From a virus: a DNA stretch of 29,354 nt. The notes beneath the pieces are model-generated. The model searched no databases, was not told the origin of the DNA, and saw nothing but the letters and a program-made list of their open reading frames with translations. Below are positions 24,275 through 29,354 of this stretch, in pieces. The translations under genes and the position numbers were made by a program. Location of the stretch: the IMG/VR virus record IMGVR_UViG_3300027486_000021, positions 1 to 29,354 of that record; one strand, 5' to 3'. Within the stretch, counting starts at the first letter, position 1; each line of letters begins with the position of its first letter.

Positions 24275-24461
24275 GCTCCTCACTGACGACATGGAATATC
24301 CTAAGTCAGGAGTTCATAAGCCTAAGAAGAAATACGCTCGTGATCAGTCTCTGATGCGTTTAATCAACGTAAGGCTGTATGAACTAACTGGAAATGATAT
24401 GTACCTTTGGCTCAGTGGACATTTTAATGAACTTAAAAAAATAGAAGATGGGCAGAATTGA
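24195..24461 (+). CDS. Small basic protein, unknown (88 aa)
   Basis: No family recognised. From ATG 24195 the protein has a Pro-rich start (MNGIPIYLPPTPPTL), then a helical, Arg/Leu-rich stretch (LQHLRNLRRKLLTDDM) and a basic middle (KPKKKYARDQS) ending LWLSGHFNELKKIEDGQN. This start overlaps the previous gene by 80 bases; an ATG at 24291, giving 56 residues, would avoid the overlap. The helix between the two starts looks like real protein, so I keep the longer form with caution. It overlaps the next gene by 14 bases. Confidence 0.55.
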   Translation: MNGIPIYLPPTPPTLSELQHLRNLRRKLLTDDMEYPKSGVHKPKKKYARDQSLMRLINVRLYELTGNDMYLWLSGHFNELKKIEDGQN

Positions 24462-24723
24462 AATCAAAGACGCCAAGCGCACAATTGACGGAAAAAAGAT
24501 TAATGCGTATCGCGTAAGAACAATTGGAGAAAACAATGAGATTCTTCAAACGTCAGAGGTGTTGAATACACTGGATGCAGTTAAAAAGCACATAAAGGCT
24601 ATGGCAAACGCTTGGGGTAGTTCCGGAGATTGTGAGGTCATTGACTGCACATACCGTGGAAAGTTTGATGGTAAAACTATAGATCTACAAGAATATGACA
24701 AGCTCAAATTTAGCCTTGTTTAA
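24448..24723 (+). CDS. Small protein resembling a YegP/DUF1508-type unit, unknown role (91 aa)
   Basis: A 91-residue protein with the pattern AYRVRTIGENNEILQTSEVL followed by a helix (LDAVKKHIKAMANA), reminiscent of the beta-beta-alpha repeat of YegP (DUF1508), where a strand reads 'G.vi..S..Y....a...gI..v'. Only one unit is visible, and the second half (CEVIDCTYRGKFDGKTIDLQ) is different, so the link is weak. It is the last plus-strand gene before the inserted minus-strand gene; the two coding ends overlap tail to tail by 14 bases. Confidence 0.6.
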   Translation: MGRIEIKDAKRTIDGKKINAYRVRTIGENNEILQTSEVLNTLDAVKKHIKAMANAWGSSGDCEVIDCTYRGKFDGKTIDLQEYDKLKFSLV

Positions 24724-25006
24724 GCCTACCCCCCTTACCGTGTCCATTCCGAGCGCGATTAGAAGACTGAGACTCTCTAACAAGTCTTCCAGATTTGGTA
24801 TGAGACATATCCTTTCCATCGCCATTGCCATAAGTGCCTGCATTGCGATTGGCGCGATTGAGGCTGGCGCGGTAATTCTTGCGTTTCTCTGTAGAGTGGT
24901 AATTTTTATTGTACTCGTTTTTCTTTTCGCGGGAATCTGGATTGGCTGCGTAATACCGAGCAGATTTAGATTTCCCCGTAGAACGACCCGCAAGTTTATT
25001 CCTCAT
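24710..25006 (-). CDS. Small basic SHTKSG-type phage protein on the opposite strand (98 aa)
   Basis: A 98-residue, very basic, Asn/Ser/Arg-rich protein: MRNKLAGRSTGKSKSARYYA, then KKNEYNKNYHSTEKRKNYRA and near the end GKDMSHTKSGRLVRESQSSN. I recall similar small proteins with a 'SHTKSG.lV.E....NRARN' signature in many environmental phages; their function is unknown to me, with a virion-associated nucleic-acid binder the usual guess. The start at 25006 is chosen because the promoter's -7 element ends at 25022, so the longer form from 25051 would start upstream of the transcript. It is the only minus-strand gene inside the early block. Confidence 0.72.
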   Translation of the reverse strand: MRNKLAGRSTGKSKSARYYAANPDSREKKNEYNKNYHSTEKRKNYRASLNRANRNAGTYGNGDGKDMSHTKSGRLVRESQSSNRARNGHGKGGRLKQG

Positions 25007-25021
25007 AGAAGTCAATTTTAG

Positions 25022-25051
25022 CAAAGATAAATGGAAATCATAGAGGGACAA
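25022..25051 (-). promoter_or_regulatory. Promoter for the lone minus-strand gene
   Basis: On the minus strand TTG (25049-25051, within TTTG), a 19-base spacer, then TATCTTTG (25022-25029). It is a full consensus match and supports independent expression of the 98-residue basic protein. Confidence 0.7.
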
Positions 25052-25177
25052 ACATTTGAAAGATATGAATGGACCGAAAATGGCAAAGACACATATGCGT
25101 ACATTTGTGTTCCCATAACCTTGCTAATAATGAAAAATGGTGAAATACACCACACACAATTTATATTTTGGAACTAA
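25031..25177 (+). CDS. Very small protein, unknown (48 aa)
   Basis: A 48-residue reading frame starting MEIIEGQTFERYEWTENGKD and ending HHTQFIFWN, with a short hydrophobic middle (YICVPITLLIM). Its stop overlaps the next start as TAATG, the junction type seen for real gene pairs here, which is the main support. The minus-strand promoter at 25022-25051 overlaps its first codons, and it has no clear promoter of its own. Confidence 0.45.
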   Translation: MEIIEGQTFERYEWTENGKDTYAYICVPITLLIMKNGEIHHTQFIFWN

Positions 25178-25401
25178 TGAAAAAATTTATTTACAACATG
25201 ATTGAAATCCAAAACGTTACATTAACGGCGTTTATTGGAGCTTTCGTTATAGCAATTGCTGCATCTATAGCTAAAAAAGATTGGGGTAGTGCAATTGCTT
25301 GTTTTGTAACAGTTTTATTTATCGTTGGAATTAGATATTATTCCTGGAGAAAAAGTAAAACAGAAAGCAAGCAAAAAGTCATCGTAATCAAAAGAAAATG
25401 A
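25177..25401 (+). CDS. Small membrane protein with two predicted helices (74 aa)
   Basis: A 74-residue protein with two hydrophobic segments, about residues 13-33 (VTLTAFIGAFVIAIAASI) and 39-55 (IACFVTVLFIVGIRYY), and a Lys/Arg-rich C-terminal tail (WRKSKTESKQKVIVIKRK). Two membrane helices with a short turn and a basic tail would suit a small holin or another inner-membrane protein, but no lysis gene is next to it. I start it at ATG 25177, which overlaps the upstream stop, rather than at an in-frame TTG at 25168. Confidence 0.62.
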   Translation: MKKFIYNMIEIQNVTLTAFIGAFVIAIAASIAKKDWGSAIACFVTVLFIVGIRYYSWRKSKTESKQKVIVIKRK

Positions 25402-25499
25402 ACAAGCTAAAAAGTTTGTTGATACATTTGCTGAGGATGCGTGTACTCACGCAATTTCAGTTTGTTTTATTCATTTCGTTTGTGAAAACCGTCTCTTAA
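25398..25499 (+). CDS. Possible 33-residue membrane peptide
   Basis: It starts MNKLKSLLIHLLRMRVLTQF and continues with a hydrophobic stretch (FVLFISFV). The start overlaps the upstream stop by ATGA and the stop lies within the loop of the following terminator. Size and weak coding signal make it uncertain. Confidence 0.3.
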   Translation: MNKLKSLLIHLLRMRVLTQFQFVLFISFVKTVS

Positions 25500-25513
25500 T
25501 TGAGGCGGTTTTT
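25485..25513 (+). terminator. Intrinsic terminator before the metallophosphoesterase gene
   Basis: AAAACCGTCTC (25485-25495) pairs with GAGGCGGTTTT (25502-25512), eleven bp with one U-G pair and a six-base loop, followed by TTTTTGCTTTT. The next promoter begins within its T run. Confidence 0.85.
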
Positions 25514-25541
25514 GCTTTTGTGGTGATACTGATTATATTTG
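25512..25541 (+). promoter_or_regulatory. Promoter for the metallophosphoesterase gene
   Basis: TTG (25512-25514), a 19-base spacer, then TATATTTG (25534-25541). The -33 element lies in the T run of the preceding terminator, so one transcript ends where the next begins. The leader to ATG 25557 is about 10 bases. Confidence 0.7.
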
Positions 25542-25556
25542 CAATATATCAACCAA

Positions 25557-26579
25557 ATGAAAAATAGCGTACAAAACTATCGCAACATCTTAAACGACAC
25601 GCGAGAACTAAGCCAAAACAAGAAGATTGAAGAGGAATGGCAAAACATCCAAACCGGAGCAACTCTTGAATCATTCAAGCGGGCATTTATGTCCTGGAAG
25701 AAAAAAAATGTACACAAAGATTCGATAAAAAAGGCTCGTATTAAACCGCAGCCAGTTCTTAATGCGTTTGAGGATATCATTAATGAGCTGATTCCCGACA
25801 GCAACCCGCTGGGTCTTCCGGACTCCAGGGAAAATCAGTACAATGCGTATAAATTTCCAACCAATCACAATGATATCCTATTTCTCACCGACATTCACGT
25901 ACCATATCACAACATTGCTGCCCTCACAGCTGCACTCAAGTACGGTATTGAAAATGAGGTCAACACAATCTACATTAACGGGGACCTCATCGACTTCTAC
26001 GCGATCAGCCGGTTCCAAAAAGACCCGCGCAAACGCGACCTCGCTTCGGAAATCTACATGGCAAGAGAATTCCTCTACACCCTGCGAAGATTGTTCCCTA
26101 CACAAGCAATATACTTCAAAGCAGGAAACCACGACATCCGCTGGGACCACTATCTGATCAACAACGCTTCAGACCTTGTGGGAATTGAAGAATTTTCTTT
26201 GGAGTCCATATTACACCTCAAGCAACTTGACATCACGTTCATCCCAGACAAGCAGCTTGTGAAGATGGGTAAATTGGTAGCCCTACACGGACACGAGTTT
26301 GGATCAAGTATGTTCAGCCCGGTAAACATTGCCCGTGGTCTTTATCTCCGCGCAAAAGACAACGCTATCTGCGGACACCACCACCAGACTTCAGAGCATA
26401 CAGAACCCAATATCAATGGAAAAGTGACTACCTGCTGGTCGGTCGCTTGCCTTTGCGAACTACATCCGGATTACATGCCAATTAACAAATTTACACATGG
26501 GTTTGCCCACGTGAAAGTGTTTGATAATGAGGAGTTTGAAGTAAACAACTATCGAATTGTGAACGGCAAAATTAAATAA
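25557..26579 (+). CDS. Calcineurin-like metallophosphoesterase (340 aa)
   Basis: All conserved blocks of the metallophosphoesterase fold are present in order: DIH (Asp 112, His 114) in FLTDIHVPYH, GDLID (142-146), GNHD (190-193), LHGHE (His 244, His 246) and GHHH (273-276). These bind two metal ions and the phosphate. The first 100 residues are a charged helical extension with no homology I recognise. Phage members of this family may be DNA exonucleases of the Mre11/SbcD type or phosphatases acting on nucleotides or RNA; substrate cannot be read from the sequence. ATG 25557 is used because the promoter's -7 element ends at 25541. It stands alone as a transcript start, with small genes following. 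Confidence 0.9.
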   Translation: MKNSVQNYRNILNDTRELSQNKKIEEEWQNIQTGATLESFKRAFMSWKKKNVHKDSIKKARIKPQPVLNAFEDIINELIPDSNPLGLPDSRENQYNAYKFPTNHNDILFLTDIHVPYHNIAALTAALKYGIENEVNTIYINGDLIDFYAISRFQKDPRKRDLASEIYMAREFLYTLRRLFPTQAIYFKAGNHDIRWDHYLINNASDLVGIEEFSLESILHLKQLDITFIPDKQLVKMGKLVALHGHEFGSSMFSPVNIARGLYLRAKDNAICGHHHQTSEHTEPNINGKVTTCWSVACLCELHPDYMPINKFTHGFAHVKVFDNEEFEVNNYRIVNGKIK

Positions 26580-26645
26580 CGAGCCGTAACATTTTCTGCG
26601 TGTTTTTTGTTACAAAGGTCTAAGAATTTTTCCTTATTTTGCTAT

Positions 26646-26888
26646 ATGGAAAACTTGATCGTAAAAGAAAGAAACCTGGGAAGGGAAAAAGCTCGTGGCC
26701 TTTACCATGAACACGGTTTGATCGAGATCGATCCAAGACTTCCAGCCAAGGAATATTTAGAGGTTTTGATTCACGAATATCTTCACCATGAATTCAAGCA
26801 CTGGGAAGAAAACTTTGTTGAAGAGTACGGGAAAAAACTTTCTGAATTTCTGTGGAAAATGGGCTACAGGAAAGTAAATTTGGATTAA
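26646..26888 (+). CDS. Small HExxH zincin-like metallopeptidase (80 aa)
   Basis: An 80-residue protein with the zinc-binding motif HEYLH (residues 43-47), extended by another His (IHEYLHHEF), followed by Glu/Trp-rich helices (HWEENFVEEYGKKLSEFLWK). The short length and the place of the motif resemble minimal SprT- or ImmA-like zincins of phages; the third ligand could be a Glu or His in the helix after the motif. I start it at ATG 26646; an upstream ATG at 26607 would add 13 residues of A/T-rich leader translation. It follows the metallophosphoesterase gene by 66 bases, and the next gene starts two bases after its stop. Confidence 0.72.
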   Translation: MENLIVKERNLGREKARGLYHEHGLIEIDPRLPAKEYLEVLIHEYLHHEFKHWEENFVEEYGKKLSEFLWKMGYRKVNLD

Positions 26889-26889
26889 T

Positions 26890-27144
26890 ATGCTGAGAAT
26901 CATCCTCCCTGTCGTTGTGGATACCGATGAGAAAAAAATCGCGGATCTGGTTGGTTCTACGCCCGAAAAGTTTGAATGCGAGCCGGCAGTGTTTTATTCC
27001 ATTGACAATGTAAGGCCATATCTAAATTTCAAAAATCTTTGCATGGTAAGCTCCGGTGGGGATGACTTTATCGTGGGCCTTTCTATGGAGCAAGTAGATG
27101 AGATAATCATGAACGACGTAAGTTTCATGTTCAGCGCAAATTAA
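26890..27144 (+). CDS. Small protein, unknown (84 aa)
   Basis: An 84-residue protein starting MLRIILPVVVDTDEKKIADL, with a further run SMEQVDEIIMNDV near the end and two Cys. It looks like a compact alpha/beta protein (beta strand, helix, strands, helix). No motif recognised. It follows the zincin gene by one base and is followed by a new promoter. Confidence 0.6.
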   Translation: MLRIILPVVVDTDEKKIADLVGSTPEKFECEPAVFYSIDNVRPYLNFKNLCMVSSGGDDFIVGLSMEQVDEIIMNDVSFMFSAN

Positions 27145-27154
27145 TGTTAATTTA

Positions 27155-27185
27155 TTTGACTTCCGCCACGCGTGTATTATATTTG
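27155..27185 (+). promoter_or_regulatory. Promoter for the small-gene cluster from 27,203
   Basis: TTTG (27155-27158), a 19-base spacer, then TATATTTG (27178-27185). It is a full consensus match. The leader to ATG 27203 is about 12 bases. It drives the overlapping small genes up to 28,825. Confidence 0.7.
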
Positions 27186-27202
27186 CCACATAAATAAACG
27201 AA

Positions 27203-27676
27203 ATGAACGATTTAGAAAGAAAAAAACGATTGATTGTTACCGCTCTTGGAGCGCAACAGATCTATGCCCAGTGTCATGACGAATGCGTTGACTTGAAATT
27301 CTTCAAGCACGACCTGAAAATGCACTCAAAAAACCTTATTACCAAGCTAGAGCGTGAGCTTATGCCCATATTTGGGGTGCTTGGCAATGTAGACGGTGGA
27401 GGAGCGTACCTAAACGCTGTAGAATCGATGGAAATCACGCTCCAGAACCTCGCAACCCTACCGGTTGAGTACTGGGCGCTAGTTAGTCAAGGAATTTCGG
27501 ACATAAAACGACAAATAGATGAAAAAAACCAAGCAAGCACTGAAGGAGCATCTGATCAACAAGTTGGCGGAATGGAGGCCGGAGATGGATCAGGACATCA
27601 TCAGGACGGCGGTGAACGTGAACCTGAACAAATTGAAGTCAATGAAGATGGAGGACGTGGAGAATCTATACATTAA
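27203..27676 (+). CDS. Small helical protein with Gly/Glu-rich tail, unknown (157 aa)
   Basis: The first 107 residues look like a normal helical protein (MNDLERKKRLIVTALGAQQI; LKMHSKNLITKLERELMPIF). After about residue 110 it becomes Gly/Asp/Glu/His-rich (GGMEAGDGSGHHQDGGEREP), which looks like the wrong-frame reading of the next gene. The next gene starts at 27519 in another frame, so the overlap is 158 bases. Either the tail is real and disordered, or a one-base change in the A7 run at 27522-27528 separates what was one longer protein. Confidence 0.65.
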   Translation: MNDLERKKRLIVTALGAQQIYAQCHDECVDLKFFKHDLKMHSKNLITKLERELMPIFGVLGNVDGGGAYLNAVESMEITLQNLATLPVEYWALVSQGISDIKRQIDEKNQASTEGASDQQVGGMEAGDGSGHHQDGGEREPEQIEVNEDGGRGESIH

Positions 27677-27776
27677 GTGTAAAAATGATCTTTTGCCCTT
27701 CACCAATCCCAGTTACGACTCCCCTTGGAGACGGATACATCCTCTACATAACTCCGGGGGGGATGCTGGAGAATGA
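27519..27776 (+). CDS. Small basic helical protein overlapping both neighbours, unknown (85 aa)
   Basis: It begins MKKTKQALKEHLINKLAEWR, continues with a helical stretch (NLNKLKSMKMEDVENLYIKC) and ends with a Pro/Ser/His-rich tail from about residue 62 that reads like a shadow of the next gene. The first 60 residues look like a real helical phage protein. It overlaps the gene before by 158 bases and the one after by 92, all in different frames, which is odd for this genome, where other overlaps are 1-80 bases. Confidence 0.55.
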   Translation: MKKTKQALKEHLINKLAEWRPEMDQDIIRTAVNVNLNKLKSMKMEDVENLYIKCKNDLLPFTNPSYDSPWRRIHPLHNSGGDAGE

Positions 27777-27876
27777 TGAGATAACGGTCGTGCTGTCAAA
27801 CGGCGGCGAAATCAAGCACTTCTCCAGCGACCAGGTGCGTGTATGGAAAAACTCAACCTACGGGATACATGAATAA
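27685..27876 (+). CDS. Small beta-barrel-like protein, unknown (63 aa)
   Basis: A 63-residue protein with MIFCPSPIPVTTPLGDGYIL, then GGMLENDEITVVLSNGGEIK and a final FSSDQVRVWKNST. The pattern of a short beta barrel with 'TPLGdGYil...' and 'G.i.hfss..v.v' suggests an SH3-like or similar small fold, common among phage accessory proteins. It overlaps the next gene by eight bases. Function unknown. Confidence 0.65.
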   Translation: MIFCPSPIPVTTPLGDGYILYITPGGMLENDEITVVLSNGGEIKHFSSDQVRVWKNSTYGIHE

Positions 27877-28057
27877 CTACGTAATAACGGTGTGGGATGG
27901 CGAGAAGATCGTCCATAACGCAAAATCAAAAGCCAAGAGTCCAGAGTCGGCCAAGACCAAGGTCCTAAACGACTGCTACAAGCTGGATAAACTGATGGGA
28001 ACTGAACATAAATGGTTAAGCTACAAATGGGACATACAAGCGACAATAAGCCGATAA
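27869..28057 (+). CDS. Small protein, unknown (62 aa)
   Basis: A 62-residue protein, MNNYVITVWDGEKIVHNAKS followed by a helix (SPESAKTKVLNDCYKLDKLM) and WLSYKWDIQATISR. The beta-then-helix layout and Trp content resemble small phage accessory proteins of unknown role. I choose ATG 27869 rather than the in-frame ATG 27839: it leaves only an eight-base overlap with the gene before. Confidence 0.62.
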   Translation: MNNYVITVWDGEKIVHNAKSKAKSPESAKTKVLNDCYKLDKLMGTEHKWLSYKWDIQATISR

Positions 28058-28245
28058 AATACGTCTCTGATCTACTCAATGAAGTGATCGTCGACATGAT
28101 TATGCGTGAAAAGAAGGGTTTTTCTGAGTATAATCACACAATGGACCGCTCAGATTTGACCAAAGAGGAGTGGATCCAGCACGCATACGAGGAGGCGCTT
28201 GACCTAGCGTTGTATCTTAAAAAAATTATGAAACAAACGAAATGA
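28012..28245 (+). CDS. Small all-helical MazG-like protein (77 aa)
   Basis: A 77-residue protein ending in a helix EEWIQHAYEEALDLALYLKK, which carries the EExxD-like spacing (YEEALD) typical of all-alpha NTP pyrophosphohydrolases of the MazG type, and preceded by ATDxS-free helical segments (YVSDLLNEVIVDMIMREKKG). Such phage proteins may hydrolyse nucleotides or act as regulators; the sequence is too short for a full MazG fold, so it may be a half-size relative. The start is ATG 28012 or ATG 28027; both overlap the gene before. It overlaps the next gene by four bases. Confidence 0.62.
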   Translation: MVKLQMGHTSDNKPIKYVSDLLNEVIVDMIMREKKGFSEYNHTMDRSDLTKEEWIQHAYEEALDLALYLKKIMKQTK

Positions 28246-28529
28246 AAAATAAAGAGCAGTACACAATTTTTGCCTACAAGCCAGGCACGGAGGTCTACGC
28301 CATCTCGCGTTGGTACGACGACGGGGATCCAACCGATCACCTCGCAATCTACAAAGCCCGTGTAGAATCATGGCACTACGATTCCGATGACAAGGATGTC
28401 GTTTACTGGCTAGCAAATATGGATGGGGAGCCGTGGGGAGACTCTGTTGAGGGCCAATACGTATCAGAATCGTTTGACGATCTGATGCTTGATGCTAAAA
28501 AACTCTGGAACCATGAAGACAAAGTATAA
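28242..28529 (+). CDS. Small acidic, aromatic-rich protein, unknown (95 aa)
   Basis: A 95-residue protein rich in Asp, Glu, Tyr and Trp: MKNKEQYTIFAYKPGTEVYA, then WYDDGDPTDHLAIYKARVES and YWLANMDGEPWGDSVEGQYV. It looks like a compact beta protein. No motif recognised. ATGA overlap with the gene before and a 17-base overlap with the next short frame. Confidence 0.68.
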   Translation: MKNKEQYTIFAYKPGTEVYAISRWYDDGDPTDHLAIYKARVESWHYDSDDKDVVYWLANMDGEPWGDSVEGQYVSESFDDLMLDAKKLWNHEDKV

Positions 28530-28629
28530 CTTCCGCAAGGATGTGGAACACCTCATCCCGTATTTAGTAATGATCGCCGTTGGCGTAGCAATGTTTTATA
28601 TTATCCAGGTATGCATAAATCTGATGTAA
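28513..28629 (+). CDS. Single-pass membrane peptide 1 (38 aa)
   Basis: A short frame starting MKTKYNFRKDVEHLIPYLVM, followed by one hydrophobic helix (IAVGVAMFYIIQVCINLM). The basic N-terminus and the hydrophobic end suggest an inner-membrane peptide with its N-terminus inside. It overlaps the upstream gene by 17 bases and ends eight bases before the next start. Confidence 0.5.
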   Translation: MKTKYNFRKDVEHLIPYLVMIAVGVAMFYIIQVCINLM

Positions 28630-28637
28630 GACGAGCT

Positions 28638-28757
28638 ATGAGAAAGATCCGGTGGGAACTTAACAAGCCCCACTGGTATACCGTAGTAGTCTACTACTTA
28701 ATTCTAACAATCCTTTATTTTGTATTCGTATGGAAACTTACATCCACCTCGGACTGA
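28638..28757 (+). CDS. Single-pass membrane peptide 2 (39 aa)
   Basis: It starts MRKIRWELNKPHWYTVVVYY and continues LILTILYFVFVWKL, one hydrophobic helix with a basic N-terminus. Its stop lies 28 bases inside the next frame. Codon spacing and the strong membrane pattern favour a real gene, but with its size this remains uncertain. Confidence 0.5.
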   Translation: MRKIRWELNKPHWYTVVVYYLILTILYFVFVWKLTSTSD

Positions 28758-28825
28758 TCGTACTTGCCCTATACGCCGGAGTCTACGCCATAGTTCGTAT
28801 AATAGAAAAAACCGACCATTACTGA
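28730..28825 (+). CDS. Single-pass membrane peptide 3 (31 aa)
   Basis: It reads METYIHLGLIVLALYAGVYA then IVRIIEKTDHY, one hydrophobic helix with a charged C-terminus. It is the last gene of the plus-strand block and overlaps the preceding peptide by 28 bases. Confidence 0.42.
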   Translation: METYIHLGLIVLALYAGVYAIVRIIEKTDHY

Positions 28826-28874
28826 TCGGCTTTAACCGTAATTATAACGGGCCATCTACACAACCCGTGCATCT
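28826..28874. other. Convergent intergenic region with a small hairpin
   Basis: This short gap separates the plus-strand block from the minus-strand right end. ACGGG (28847-28851) pairs with CCCGT (28864-28868) around a 12-base loop, and the preceding AAACCGA...TCGGCTTT (about 28810-28833) is a weak terminator-like stem. Neither is strong; nothing else is seen. Confidence 0.35.
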
Positions 28875-29135
28875 TTAGCAGTCCCACTTGCGAAGGGCCA
28901 ATGCTTTCCTTGTGGGTTTGCCATTTGGTTTCTTCATGGGACCAGGCATGCCACCCATTCTAGCACAGAAGGACTTCCGTCGAGCAGCGCTCTTGGGAGA
29001 CTTCTTAGCCTGAGCGGCAGACACCGGAGGCTTGAGGTTGTGGCCCTCTCGTTTTGCAGATGCCCTCCCCTTGGCGTTTAAACCTCCTTCGGGGTTTTTG
29101 CCTTCCTTACGCTGCCATGCTGGTGACTTTGCCAT
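28875..29135 (-). CDS. Small basic KSFCARM-type phage protein (DUF6321-like, 86 aa)
   Basis: The 86-residue basic protein starts MAKSPAWQRKEGKNPEGGLN and holds the signature RRKSFCARMGGMPGPMKKPN and the end KALALRKWDC. I recall this signature from small proteins found in many environmental phages (DUF6321-like); their function is unknown to me, though high Lys/Arg content and conservation suggest a virion or nucleic-acid-binding role. It lies three bases after the stop of the 52-residue protein upstream on the same strand. Confidence 0.75.
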   Translation of the reverse strand: MAKSPAWQRKEGKNPEGGLNAKGRASAKREGHNLKPPVSAAQAKKSPKSAARRKSFCARMGGMPGPMKKPNGKPTRKALALRKWDC

Positions 29136-29138
29136 CCC

Positions 29139-29297
29139 TTATTTTTTTTTGGTTTTTTTTGCGGTCTTTGCTGACTCCTTAAATGCCTTTGCTGTTGGTG
29201 CACCCTTGCTACCAACCTTTCTCATTGTTTCGCCTGATCCAGCAGCAATGCGCTTGCGTTTGGCGTTGATGTTTGCGTATAGTCCTGGTTTTGCCAT
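29139..29297 (-). CDS. Small basic GLYANI-type phage protein (52 aa)
   Basis: A 52-residue, Lys/Ala-rich protein: MAKPGLYANINAKRKRIAAG, then SGETMRKVGSKGAPTAKAFK and a Lys-rich tail. The 'GLYANI.AKRKRI..GSGE.MRK.G..GAPT..AF..SAKTAK' pattern is one I associate with many environmental phages and no known function. The start overlaps the upstream gene's stop as TAATG. It is so basic that DNA binding in the capsid is a reasonable guess. Confidence 0.72.
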   Translation of the reverse strand: MAKPGLYANINAKRKRIAAGSGETMRKVGSKGAPTAKAFKESAKTAKKTKKK

Positions 29298-29354
29298 TAT
29301 CCCTGTCCTCTTGATGGTTTAACTTTCTTGTCCATAGGCGACTTGCGCTTAAAC
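29297..29354 (-). CDS. Small basic protein, partial at N-terminus
   Basis: The last 18 codons before the stop read FKRKSPMDKKVKPSRGQG, continuing upstream past the right edge. It belongs to the same run of very small basic genes as the two proteins to its left and shares a TAATG junction with the next. Nothing else can be said. Confidence 0.5.
   Translation of the reverse strand, partial: FKRKSPMDKKVKPSRGQG

Noticed and set aside
25007-25051. Longer form of the minus-strand basic protein from 25051
   Set aside because: The consensus promoter lies within this stretch, so the transcript would begin downstream of that start.
26607-26645. Promoter before the zincin gene (TTG at 26607, TTATTTTG at 26634)
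   Set aside because: The -7 box has a mismatch and the spacer is 24 bases, too long for the consensus.
1-29354. tRNA genes, CRISPR arrays, insertion sequences, integrase or attachment sites
   Set aside because: No cloverleaf, spaced repeats, transposase or integrase motifs were found on either strand by reading; a tRNAscan or CRISPR search was not possible.

Overview
The window is part of the genome of a tailed bacteriophage, most likely short-tailed (podovirus-like), infecting a member of the Bacteroidota. The host call rests on seven clear promoters of the Bacteroidota sigma type (TTG, 19-20 bases, TAnnTTTG), an eighth carrying only the downstream half, A-rich rather than Shine-Dalgarno-type start regions, and a replication module of a kind common in phages of that phylum. 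No tRNA, rRNA, CRISPR array, insertion sequence or integrase is visible. Both window ends cut through genes, so this is an internal segment.

The layout is two divergent blocks. From about 19,992 down to base 1 everything runs on the minus strand and is the late, virion block: a mini GroES-like protein, two small unknowns, a protein that looks like two GroES folds in tandem, an unknown protein, large terminase, portal, scaffold, major capsid protein, an unknown, a large beta-rich fibre/appendage-like protein, three head-to-tail connector candidates, a 1447-residue muzzle/nozzle-like protein and the start of an internal-virion-like protein. Gene order and sizes resemble crAss-like and related podoviruses, though I could not run a homology search. 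An intrinsic terminator follows the capsid gene, and a separate promoter precedes the last (partial) gene.

From about 20,035 to 28,825 genes run on the plus strand and form the early/replication block: a small zinc-ribbon-like protein, a structured leader RNA ending in a strong terminator, a winged-helix replication initiator whose coding sequence carries four iteron-like repeats followed by an AT-rich tract (a lambda-type origin arrangement), a primase-helicase, a single-strand binding protein, a free-standing DnaA domain IV-like protein, then many small accessory genes including a calcineurin-like metallophosphoesterase, an HExxH zincin, a MazG-like helical protein and a run of three very short membrane peptides. 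One small basic protein gene (24,710-25,006) sits alone on the minus strand inside this block with its own promoter. At the right end the strand switches again to minus, with three very small basic proteins of types common in environmental phages.

The two blocks are driven from back-to-back promoters between 19,997 and 20,064 that share a 70-base control region. Transcription towards the replication genes has to pass the terminator at 20,368-20,403, immediately before the initiator start codon, which suggests attenuation or a dedicated small RNA. The most interesting observations are this RNA, the out-of-frame iterons in the initiator gene, the GroES-like duplication, the apparently leaderless promoters, a 13-bp perfect dyad between ssb and the DnaA-like gene, and a 15-bp tandem duplication that separates the terminase start from the preceding stop.
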